Of a stretch of 52,567 nucleotides of DNA, positions 1 through 8,278 are shown in pieces (the first letter of the stretch is position 1; each line of letters starts with the position of its first letter). This stretch comes from Candidatus Uhrbacteria bacterium (GTDB lineage Bacteria > Patescibacteriota > Patescibacteriia > JACQRZ01), in assembly GCA_016206155.1 (NCBI GenBank), contig JACQSC010000006.1:1-52567 (forward strand). The letters are read 5' to 3'. The notes under the pieces were generated by a model, which saw only the letters and a list, made by a program, of their open reading frames with translations, was not told the DNA's origin and made no database searches. The translations under genes and the position numbers were made by a program.

Positions 1-183
1 GGCATCATGTCTTGGATCATCAGAAAAGCCAGTTTCAATTAAAGCGGCTGCCCTTCTTTTTTCCTCAGCTTGCTCCGAGGTTAATCTTCCTGAAGCCTCC
101 ATTTTAACGAGCTCGTCATTTAGAGCTTTTTGAAATATATCCTTTGGCTGTTCTTGTGGTACTGGTGGTTGTTCAAAATTCAT
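1..183 (-). CDS. hypothetical protein, N-terminal part (runs off window)
   Basis: Open frame from ATG (183-181) to window edge: MNFEQPPVPQEQPKDIFQKALNDELVKMEASGRLTSEQAEEKRRAAALIETGFSDDPRHDA. Confidence 0.6.
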   Translation of the reverse strand, partial: MNFEQPPVPQEQPKDIFQKALNDELVKMEASGRLTSEQAEEKRRAAALIETGFSDDPRHDA

Positions 184-283
184 AGTTTTGTGTGATTAAT
201 TGATTATTATTTTCAAGTTATTCCGACCCCGAAAATTGCCAAAAAATTAAAATATAAATTGAGAGAGATTTTTGACTATTTCC

Positions 284-409
284 GATAACGTTCCTGCGTA
301 TGCGATGTTTGCCAGTGGTATAATTGCACGAAGTGCTTACCACTGGCAAATATGGGTGGAGGCTTGCGGAGGTACGGAGCAAGCCGTAACCGCATACGCA
401 GTGTTAGCT
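284..409. other. attC-like/cloverleaf structured element
   Basis: Outer stem ctgcgtatgcg/cgcatacgcag enclosing hairpins tttgccagtgg..ccactggcaaa and ggcttgc..gcaagcc; flanked by ATAAC on the left and GTTAGCT on the right. Confidence 0.5.
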
Positions 410-471
410 GATGTATTCCTTTTCTTTTCCGACGATAGTCGGTTGTTTTAAAAATTTTCAAATTTCTTTTT
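401..471. repeat. left copy of ~70-bp inverted repeat bounding a ~6 kb segment
   Basis: gttagctgatgtattccttttctttt[ccgacgatagtcgg]ttgttttaaaaattttcaaatttcttttt matches reverse complement of 6374-6443 except for the bracketed hairpin. Confidence 0.85.
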
Positions 472-473
472 CC

Positions 474-528
474 GTTTTGGGTGGCGGGCAGAGGGGAATT
501 AAAGGGGTGAATGCCCGCCACCCAAAAC
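474..528. repeat. 17-bp perfect hairpin
   Basis: gttttgggtggcgggca ... tgcccgccacccaaaac, loop gaggggaattaaaggggtgaa. Confidence 0.9.
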
Positions 529-539
529 ACTTATTCCTG

Positions 540-590
540 GTTTGGGGAAGGGGCAAGAGGGGCTGGGGGTGAATTGCCCCTTCCCCAAAC
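540..590. repeat. 17-bp perfect hairpin
   Basis: gtttggggaaggggcaa ... ttgccccttccccaaac, loop gaggggctgggggtgaa. Confidence 0.9.
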
Positions 591-593
591 ATT

Positions 594-1562
594 TTATTCT
601 ACATCTTTTATTGATTGGAGGTCGATTTCCTTATTTCCAACCACGAGATTCTTTTTTGCAACCCATGTGAATCCTTTTTCTGGTGTGATAACAGCTACAT
701 CAACAGGACCGCCTACGCCTGGCATGTCGCCTGGGTCAAGGAGAATGCCGTCAGAAAATCTTTGTATAGCATTTGTTGTTTCGATTGATAGAACGCTAAA
801 ATCAATGCCATCTTGAAGAGTCATTGTTCCCCATTGAATATTATACTCTAGGGCTCCGAGTTGTTGTTTGACTCCTTGTTCTGTGAATTTTTGCGTAGCT
901 TCTTGTAGCATTGGAAGATTTCCCATCCGTGGGTCGAAGCCTAGGACGATTCTAGTCAAAACATCAGTTTGACCAATCCAACTAGCCCCATACTCTTTCC
1001 CTTTTTGTGTACTGTTTCTTAGCATTTCAACATCTCCAGGTACTGATACTTTGAAGGCTTGATGCGAATCATCACTGTTAAATCCTGAGACTATGAATTG
1101 TAGCTGATCGACATGTGCCATTCGTTCTTCTTCAATACCTTTTGGATTTTTGAATTTGAATTTTACTGCACCTTTTTCTTGTTTAATTTCTATGTCCTTA
1201 CAGCCTTGTCTTTCTAAATCAGCTCGAATTTGATCTGGTAACTTTTTTAGACCCTCTTTGTAATTGTACTTTTCTTCAAAGAAGTCTTGGAGTTTTTTGC
1301 TGATCTCTTCGATTGAGAGTTTTCGGATGTCGGCATGTTTTTTGAACTCTTCGATGAATCGGCTTACGTTTTTGAGCACGCCATTTTCTGGTAGAAAGGC
1401 CAGACCGGCGACTACTACTCCAACTTTTTTTCCGAGTTGAAATACTTTTGTTGCCGAGTCCGAGCCAATACGACTCATTCCTTTCATGTTTCTATAAGAT
1501 TGACGGCTATCAGCGGCTAATACCATTCCTTCAGGGGTGGTTGTGTTAATACAGAGACTCAT
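594..1562 (-). CDS. proteasome-fold (Ntn-hydrolase) family protein
   Basis: N-terminus MSLCINTTTPEGMVLAADSRQSY..., resembling the start of proteasome beta/HslV/Anbu subunits (T..hGhVLAaDsR). Confidence 0.6.
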   Translation of the reverse strand: MSLCINTTTPEGMVLAADSRQSYRNMKGMSRIGSDSATKVFQLGKKVGVVVAGLAFLPENGVLKNVSRFIEEFKKHADIRKLSIEEISKKLQDFFEEKYNYKEGLKKLPDQIRADLERQGCKDIEIKQEKGAVKFKFKNPKGIEEERMAHVDQLQFIVSGFNSDDSHQAFKVSVPGDVEMLRNSTQKGKEYGASWIGQTDVLTRIVLGFDPRMGNLPMLQEATQKFTEQGVKQQLGALEYNIQWGTMTLQDGIDFSVLSIETTNAIQRFSDGILLDPGDMPGVGGPVDVAVITPEKGFTWVAKKNLVVGNKEIDLQSIKDVE

Positions 1563-1563
1563 A

Positions 1564-2199
1564 TTATTTTGATAGGTTAGTGATAATATAAATGGTGAAT
1601 AATAACGTACATGTTGCGATTATTGCCTTGTACTCTGGACCCATAAAAAATACGGAAGAGCCGAGTAAAACGATCGCACTTATTGTTAGTTCAGATTGCT
1701 TGTTTGCGGGGATATTTTTTAGGAGATCCAGTATCGGCGTTTTTTGGTGTGTGTACTTTTCTAAGGCAAGATTGATATAGCTCTGGACGATGTTTTGAAG
1801 TGTGTTGCTATCGAACTGTGTTCCCTCGATTTTAATCCTTGATTCGGCGTTATCCACACTATGGATTGGAGGAGTTAAGTTATTTTGGGGGCTACTTTCG
1901 CCCGTGAAGGTAAGGTTATTTGCAAATGATGTTTTGCTCGTATCGCCGACGATGGTATACGTTTCGAGTGGCTGTAATCCCAACTCTTTCAAAGCTCTAT
2001 AAGTCGGGATAACAGAACTGGTTTTAGCGCCTATTTGCGCAAGGTAGCCTTTCTTTACTAGCGATTCAATAGCCCTGAGAACGGAATTGTTGGCCGCCAC
2101 TTTAATTCCCTCAACCATTTCTCCCAATGTCGGAATAATGCCATTCTTTGCGTGGTATTTATGGATGAAAATAATTAGGTTTTTCTGATTCTCAGTCAT
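1564..2199 (-). CDS. LexA-like winged-helix protein with C-terminal TM helices
   Basis: MTENQKNLIIFIHKYHAKNGIIPTLGEMVEGIKVAANNSVLRAIESLVKKGYL resembles LexA DNA-binding domain; C-term has two hydrophobic segments. ATG at 2199 preferred over the GTG at 2223. Confidence 0.65.
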   Translation of the reverse strand: MTENQKNLIIFIHKYHAKNGIIPTLGEMVEGIKVAANNSVLRAIESLVKKGYLAQIGAKTSSVIPTYRALKELGLQPLETYTIVGDTSKTSFANNLTFTGESSPQNNLTPPIHSVDNAESRIKIEGTQFDSNTLQNIVQSYINLALEKYTHQKTPILDLLKNIPANKQSELTISAIVLLGSSVFFMGPEYKAIIATCTLLFTIYIITNLSK

Positions 2200-2221
2200 A
2201 ATGTCTTTTAAATCTGCATTC

Positions 2222-2251
2222 ACAATACACCGTTACTTTAGTAACGGTCAA
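2222..2251 (-). promoter_or_regulatory. putative promoter with palindromic operator between -35 and -10
   Basis: Minus strand TTGACC-(18)-TATTGT with ACCGTTACtaaaGTAACGGT (2229-2248) overlapping the spacer. Confidence 0.5.
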
Positions 2252-2281
2252 GTATTTTCCTGTGGATAACTGAAAAATGGC

Positions 2282-4555
2282 TTATAAAGGCGTCAAATCC
2301 TTCAAAACCTCCTCCACATTCCCATTGTGCACCAAAAAGAAATGGAGTTTGCCCTTGCCGAGTTTTACCCATTCGTCGGCAATTTCTACTTTGTATCCGG
2401 TGTCCTCGTTGCTGATTCGGTCTTCGCCTTTCCATTCAAGGGCAACGATGTTTCCTTTTTTGGTGAGCCCAACAAAATCCGGGTAAAACTTGCCCTTTTT
2501 CCAGCCTTGAATAAAGAAAGGGTCTTGTTTTTCACGATTGCGAACCCAAAACTCAACATTCGGCAAGCTATCAAGGTCTAGACGTTCAACAAAACTCAAC
2601 TCCTCTTTGTTCAGCTTGTCGATTTTCTCGTAGTAATTTTTGTTGAACTCTTGCGGTATCTGCTCTTTGAGCGTGATTGTTTCCGGGAAGCTCTCAAATG
2701 TTTTGGTTGTAATCTTCTTTTTGGCTACAAGCTCGACAAAACGCTTTTTAGCATAGGCTTCAAGTACGCTGTTTATGGCCTCATTGAGTCGGTCGAGGAA
2801 TAAATACCGATTAACGGAAAGCTCAGCCAAAGATTTTTGCTTGAGTTGATAATCAACGGCTTTATCAATGAATTTTACCTTGTTCGGTTTATCGAGCAGG
2901 GTGAAGCGGAGCTTTTTATCAAGCCACTGCACCAACTCTTGTTTTGAAAAATTTTTGTCTCGGTAGGTTAGATTGAGAATTTGCTGTTTGCCTTTGTGCC
3001 ATTTGTTATCGTCTTCAATATCAATAATCGCTCGGCCGTCATTGTCGTAGTGGATTTCAAAGTCAAATTCGGCGTTTTGTTTTGCCAGTTCAAAATCTTC
3101 GCCAATCAGTTCCTCAAAAGTCAGTTTTTCGTCTTCCAAGCTCATCATCGGCACTGCAAAATCCTTTTTCACAGCGCGGTTTACTTCTTTTGGGTCTTTT
3201 GCGGTGTCTCCGTTTGATGAAGCGCCGATTAAATCCAGTTTACTGTATCCGTTTCTTTCCAGTCCTGAAATGATGTTGCTTGCCGCTTCATTGAAGTTTT
3301 TGGCGGAAGCAAAAATGTAAGAGCGGTTTAATGCCTCGTTTTTCTTTCGCTTGGCATACGGCATGCGAATAATACGCCCGATGATCTGCTCGACAGCAAT
3401 TTTTGCCCCGACATTGGCAACGGAAATGAGAACATAGGCAAAGGAACAGTCCCAACCCTCGGCGAGCGCACTAACGGTTATAATGTAGCGGATTTTGCAT
3501 TTTTTGCTGAACAAGTCTACGCCCTCAAGGTCGTTTCGGTCGGATGTTTTGATCGCAATTTCTTCTTCGGAGATTTTGGCGGAAAGCAAATACGCTTTGA
3601 TCTGTTCAACCGTCACGTTGTTTTGCGTTTTGCTCTTTGGCTGGGCTTGAATTAAAGCAATTGGACGGATATATTCGCCTGTATTTTTCTTGCCCTCTTT
3701 TTCAAGGTCGGCTCGTTTTTCAAGCCCGCGAGCAACGGCGTTTTGCCATTGGGCGGAGCTTTCAAGCACAAGCGGAATTTTTACCATTTGTTCGTCTTTG
3801 AGTTCAGCAGGGGAAATGTCCACCAAAATATTACTGCCGGAGCGTGGCGTTGCCGTGTATTCAATTACGAAACTTGGATTTAGGCTGTTGAGAAAATCTA
3901 TTGAAAGCTCGGTTTTGGTTTTATGCCCCTCATCAATCACCACAAGCGGATTACTCATACGGACGACATTTGCGAGCGAGTTTATGATTGTGCCTTCCTC
4001 GTCTTTTTCCAGATCGTCTCGGTCATCAAGGTTTTCAAAGTGGCTCAAGAGTGCGCCGTTTTCCTGATAGACTTTGTATTTCTTTTGGAGTGTTTTTTCT
4101 TTGCGGAAAGCCTCCAAGCTGGAAATGATAATGCAAAGATTGTCCTGAACATCCTCTTTTCTGATTCGTAATGCTTCCTCGTTTGAAAAAATACGTACGC
4201 CTTTTTGAAAAGCCTCGTCCAAAATCTGCCTGTGCCAGTCGTTACGGTCTTTAAACTTCTTGAGCGTTTGGGTTTTGATTGCCTCGGACGGCACAAACCA
4301 CATCACAATACCTCTATCCATTTTGTGCTTGAGGAAAGAGCGCATGATTTCGTTGACGGAATGACAGCCGACAAGCGTTTTTCCTCCGCCAGTCGGAATT
4401 TTGACGCAAACGAAAGGCACATCACCGAAAAAGTCGCCGTGATATGGCCGGTCAGTTTCGCCCATGAACGCATATTTTGGCCCGACGGCCTCTATGCCTT
4501 TGAGATAAGCCTTGAGCTTGTCTAGCGCTGATTGTTGATATTTTTTGAGTTCCAT
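2282..4555 (-). CDS. res: Type III restriction enzyme, Res (helicase/nuclease) subunit
   Basis: Walker A IPTGGGKT, VIDEGHK, YTATPR, QIIGRIIRMP; C-terminal PDFVGL..VALEWKG consistent with PD-(D/E)xK. Confidence 0.93.
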   Translation of the reverse strand: MELKKYQQSALDKLKAYLKGIEAVGPKYAFMGETDRPYHGDFFGDVPFVCVKIPTGGGKTLVGCHSVNEIMRSFLKHKMDRGIVMWFVPSEAIKTQTLKKFKDRNDWHRQILDEAFQKGVRIFSNEEALRIRKEDVQDNLCIIISSLEAFRKEKTLQKKYKVYQENGALLSHFENLDDRDDLEKDEEGTIINSLANVVRMSNPLVVIDEGHKTKTELSIDFLNSLNPSFVIEYTATPRSGSNILVDISPAELKDEQMVKIPLVLESSAQWQNAVARGLEKRADLEKEGKKNTGEYIRPIALIQAQPKSKTQNNVTVEQIKAYLLSAKISEEEIAIKTSDRNDLEGVDLFSKKCKIRYIITVSALAEGWDCSFAYVLISVANVGAKIAVEQIIGRIIRMPYAKRKKNEALNRSYIFASAKNFNEAASNIISGLERNGYSKLDLIGASSNGDTAKDPKEVNRAVKKDFAVPMMSLEDEKLTFEELIGEDFELAKQNAEFDFEIHYDNDGRAIIDIEDDNKWHKGKQQILNLTYRDKNFSKQELVQWLDKKLRFTLLDKPNKVKFIDKAVDYQLKQKSLAELSVNRYLFLDRLNEAINSVLEAYAKKRFVELVAKKKITTKTFESFPETITLKEQIPQEFNKNYYEKIDKLNKEELSFVERLDLDSLPNVEFWVRNREKQDPFFIQGWKKGKFYPDFVGLTKKGNIVALEWKGEDRISNEDTGYKVEIADEWVKLGKGKLHFFLVHNGNVEEVLKDLTPL

Positions 4556-4557
4556 AA

Positions 4558-6201
4558 TTAGTAGACTTTAACTTCGTAAGGAATTTGCTTGAAGATGATG
4601 CTGTGTTTCGCAAGTGTTGCCTCATCAAGCAAACATTTGTCGGCGTAAATTACTTTTGTGCCGTCGGTTTTTCGTAGCTTTTTCAAAAAGGATTTACTCA
4701 ATACATTTTCGCCCTTTTCTTTGTAGATCAGATAATACTCGGTTTCCGCATATTCGCCGATATAATTTCCCGATACTTTGGCAGGGTCTATGTTGGTTTG
4801 CGTTTCAGTAAAGTAAATGTAGGTTGCAAACTGGTCAAAGTCGCAAGTGTCCTCGATTTGACCTTCTTCATCAAAAAGTGGCTTGCTGAGTTCGCAATAC
4901 TCGAAGCCGTCGTCATATTTATTTTTCTGTATCGCATTTTTGATTCGGGTTGCCGTTATATCCTTCGCAATGTGATCTTCCATTTCAATAAGAATAAATT
5001 TTCTGGTTCCGCCGTCTTCCTTGTTTAAATCTAAAACTGCGTGACCTGTACTTCCAGAGCCAGCAAAAGAGTCTAAAATTATTTCATCTTCACCGCTTGT
5101 AGCAACCTTCAGAAGATGTTTAAGAAATGCGATTGGCTTTTTACCACTTCTAAAGTCAACACCACCTTCGTGTCGGCAATTACCAAAACTGTCTGCGAAA
5201 TTTTCAAAATTGACTATTGGAGCAAAGCGTTCGTTATCATCAGGATTTTCTAAAACTCTACTTGGTACGCCTTGATAGTACTTTCCTTTCGTTGCCCCGT
5301 CTCTTTTTGGGCCGGTGAAGTATCTATAATCAAACTGATCGTTCCCAATGCCGTAGACTTTATAGAGTACCCCAAGCCCATCCGCTTTGTATCTCCCAGC
5401 TAAATGATCTCTAAAGAAACGGCCTGATGAATTTATATCAAGAACTTTTCCAGTTGCCCAAATTTCCTTCAAACCTTTTTCTGATGGTTCGCCTTTTACG
5501 ATTTTGTAATCGTCTTTTTGAAAAATGGCGACTTTTTTCCCGCCCAAGTTTACAAATTTTGGCTCATTTATTTCTTCAATTTTCCAAATGAATTTATCAA
5601 GGCTGTAATCAATTTTTTGTTTGATTAATGTGGCTTTTGGGCTTTTTCTGTAAACCAAAGCAGTTTCAATAATTATTTGAAAGTCCGAATCTTCTACAAG
5701 TGTTTTTCCTGGATAGCGAACTTGATAGTAAAAGGGATACAAAAAATTTTCTTCACCGAAAATTTCGTCACACAATAGTTTTAAGGTTGACGCTTCGTTG
5801 TCATCTATACTTATAAAAATAAGACCATCTTCTCTCAAAAGTTCCCGTAGTAACTTTAGACGAGGATACATCATGCAAAGCCACTTGTCGTGTCTGCATA
5901 AATCTTCAGATTCTCTGCCCACGACTTTTCCAAGCCATTTCCGAATTTTTGGTGAATTTACTTTGTCATTATAAACCCACTGTTCGCTTCCTGTATTGTA
6001 TGGCGGATCAATGTAAATACATTTAACTTTGCCTGTATAATATGGCATTAGTGCTTTTAGGGCTTGCAGATTGTCGCCGTGCAAAATGAGATTTTGAGAA
6101 TTACCTACGGAAGCGGACTTAACTTTTTTGAGTAATCGAAAAGGAACCTCTTTGTCGTGGTTTACTACTGCTTCTTTTCCAATCCAGTTTAGTGTAGGCA
6201 T
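4558..6201 (-). CDS. mod: Type III DNA methyltransferase, Mod subunit
   Basis: [10 protein letters not shown] (motif IV) followed by [15 protein letters not shown] (motif I), beta-class order; adjacent to res. Confidence 0.93.
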   Translation of the reverse strand: MPTLNWIGKEAVVNHDKEVPFRLLKKVKSASVGNSQNLILHGDNLQALKALMPYYTGKVKCIYIDPPYNTGSEQWVYNDKVNSPKIRKWLGKVVGRESEDLCRHDKWLCMMYPRLKLLRELLREDGLIFISIDDNEASTLKLLCDEIFGEENFLYPFYYQVRYPGKTLVEDSDFQIIIETALVYRKSPKATLIKQKIDYSLDKFIWKIEEINEPKFVNLGGKKVAIFQKDDYKIVKGEPSEKGLKEIWATGKVLDINSSGRFFRDHLAGRYKADGLGVLYKVYGIGNDQFDYRYFTGPKRDGATKGKYYQGVPSRVLENPDDNERFAPIVNFENFADSFGNCRHEGGVDFRSGKKPIAFLKHLLKVATSGEDEIILDSFAGSGSTGHAVLDLNKEDGGTRKFILIEMEDHIAKDITATRIKNAIQKNKYDDGFEYCELSKPLFDEEGQIEDTCDFDQFATYIYFTETQTNIDPAKVSGNYIGEYAETEYYLIYKEKGENVLSKSFLKKLRKTDGTKVIYADKCLLDEATLAKHSIIFKQIPYEVKVY

Positions 6202-6373
6202 AAGCGTTTATCGTTTTTATTTCTGTTGTATTATAGCGCGTTAGCACTTCATATTAAATAAGGTTTTCGGAGCGACCAGCGGGAGCGGAGAAAACATCCT
6301 TATATTCCCCTCATCAAATAAATCGTTTCCGCAGTGTAGCGGAGGAAACACCATATTTCCCCTTATAAAATAG

Positions 6374-6443
6374 AAAAAGAAATTTGAAAATTTTTTAAAA
6401 CAAATGGGCGAAGCCCAAAAAGAAAAGGAATATTTTAGCTAAC
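6374..6443. repeat. right copy of ~70-bp inverted repeat
   Basis: aaaaagaaatttgaaaattttttaaaacaa[atgggcgaagccca]aaaagaaaaggaatattttagctaac. Confidence 0.85.
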
Positions 6444-6542
6444 TCGTATTTATACGAAATAAGTGATAAAATATGATGAATATTTGTACATTATCTGAAC
6501 TTATTGTATAATCATACTATTCGACATTAGCATCAATATATC

Positions 6543-7370
6543 ATGGATGATGCCAGCATACAACAGGCGCTCCGGCAGACCGATGACCTTCTACGATTAC
6601 GGAATTACAGCCGCAGGACGCGAGATGCGTACCAGAATTGTTTACGCGCCTACCTTCGTCACAAAGACGCATCAGCGCAGGTATGTAGTCCCGAGAATGT
6701 GGGAGCTTTTTTGATGGCTCTTTATGATCGCGGGGCGGCTTCGCAGACGGTTACGCTTCATTTTCATGCTATCCGTTTCTACTATCGCGACGTACTTGGA
6801 CAGACGGTTCATATTCCATGGAAAACACCCAAACGCCCACAACGCTTGCCAGTTATTCTTTCGCGCGATGAAGTCGAACACCTTCTTAGTGTTGTTAAAA
6901 ATAAAAAACATTATCTCGTCCTTGCGCTTTCCTACGGCGCCGGTTTGCGCGTCAGTGAAGCGATTAGTCTTCATGTAGGTGATATTGATCTCGATGAACT
7001 TGTTGTCACCATTCGACAATCAAAGGGGAGGAAAGATCGTCGTACCGTGTTGCCCGAGAAATTAAAAAACGATCTGCGCTCGCTGATAGCCGGACGTGAG
7101 TCACATGAATATCTTTTTGAAAGCAATCGCGGTGGGAAATTACATGAACGCAGTGCGCAAAAACTGTTTGATGATTCCCTGAAATCCTCGGGCATCAAAA
7201 AAGATGCCTCATTCCACTCCCTCCGACATTCATTCGCGACACATTTGCTGGAAAATGGCGTGGACGTTCGCTACGTGCAGGAGCTCCTCGGTCATGCGAA
7301 TATCCGCACGACGCAAATCTATACTCATCTTACGAATCCAGCATTGAAAAATATCAAAAGCCCGCTATGA
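6543..7370 (+). CDS. tyrosine recombinase (XerC/D-like)
   Basis: YGAGLRVSEAISL; HSLRHSFATHLLENGVDVRYVQELLGHANIRTTQIYTH catalytic R..HxxR..H..Y. Confidence 0.95.
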   Translation: MDDASIQQALRQTDDLLRLRNYSRRTRDAYQNCLRAYLRHKDASAQVCSPENVGAFLMALYDRGAASQTVTLHFHAIRFYYRDVLGQTVHIPWKTPKRPQRLPVILSRDEVEHLLSVVKNKKHYLVLALSYGAGLRVSEAISLHVGDIDLDELVVTIRQSKGRKDRRTVLPEKLKNDLRSLIAGRESHEYLFESNRGGKLHERSAQKLFDDSLKSSGIKKDASFHSLRHSFATHLLENGVDVRYVQELLGHANIRTTQIYTHLTNPALKNIKSPL

Positions 7371-8278
7371 CGCACCGCATCATCTTTATGGGAACTCCCG
7401 ATTATGCAGCTCAATATCTTGAGGGATTGATTTTTTCTGGCTACAAACCGATTGCCGTTATCACCCAGCCGGATAGGCCAGCGGGGCGCGCGCAAACCGT
7501 TGAGGCAACGCCCGTAAAACGCACTGCAGAGAGAAATAATATTCCCGTCCATCAGCCAGAGGATATTCGCGATCCTCAATGGACAAAAAAGATTCAAGAA
7601 CTCAAACCCGACCTTATTGTTGTCGTAGCCTTTGGTCAAATCATTCCCCAATCAATCCTGACTATCCCGTCAAAAGGGTGTATCAATGTTCATCCCTCGC
7701 TCCTTCCCCGCCATCGCGGCGCAACGCCGTGGCAGGAAACAATTTTGCAGGGCGATGCAACAACCGGTGTCACCATTATGCTTATGGATGAGAAAATGGA
7801 TCACGGCCCGATTCTGTCACAAGAAGGGGTCGACGTCGCTCCTGACGAGACGACGAAATCGCTTGAGGACAAAACAGCCGCTATTGGCATTCCCCTTCTC
7901 ATCGGCACGCTTACGCGGTGGTTTGCGGGAACTGTCACCCCTGCAGAGCAACATCACGACCAGGCGACATATACACGACTGCTAAAAAAGGAATCGGGAC
8001 GAATTGATTGGTCAAAATGTCCCGTTGAGATCGATCGTATGATCCGTGCGCTCAACCCTTGGCCGGGCGCCTGGACCGAGTGGCATGGCAAGCGCATAAA
8101 AATTCTAAAAGCCCATCTCGATGAGCAGAACGATTTGATCGTCGATGAACTACAGCCGGAGGGGAAAAAATCAATGGATGCCAAAACCTTCAGGAATGGA
8201 TACTGTCAAGGCGCTCAGAAAGAACAGCCACTATCATCACTATTCCAATCCCAAGCGGATGGTTCAAGTAAGGAGTAA
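7367..8278 (+). CDS. fmt: methionyl-tRNA formyltransferase
   Basis: IIFMGTPDYAAQYLEGL; VHPSLLPRHRGATPWQETILQGDATTGVTIMLMDEKMDHGPIL. Confidence 0.95.
   Translation: MTHRIIFMGTPDYAAQYLEGLIFSGYKPIAVITQPDRPAGRAQTVEATPVKRTAERNNIPVHQPEDIRDPQWTKKIQELKPDLIVVVAFGQIIPQSILTIPSKGCINVHPSLLPRHRGATPWQETILQGDATTGVTIMLMDEKMDHGPILSQEGVDVAPDETTKSLEDKTAAIGIPLLIGTLTRWFAGTVTPAEQHHDQATYTRLLKKESGRIDWSKCPVEIDRMIRALNPWPGAWTEWHGKRIKILKAHLDEQNDLIVDELQPEGKKSMDAKTFRNGYCQGAQKEQPLSSLFQSQADGSSKE

Noticed and set aside
276-530. 84-aa minus-strand ORF
   Set aside because: Lies across the cloverleaf, inverted repeat and hairpins; best explained as structured noncoding DNA.
1802-2002. Plus-strand ORFs inside the LexA-like and R-M genes
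   Set aside because: Antisense shadows of supported coding regions, no start context or family match.
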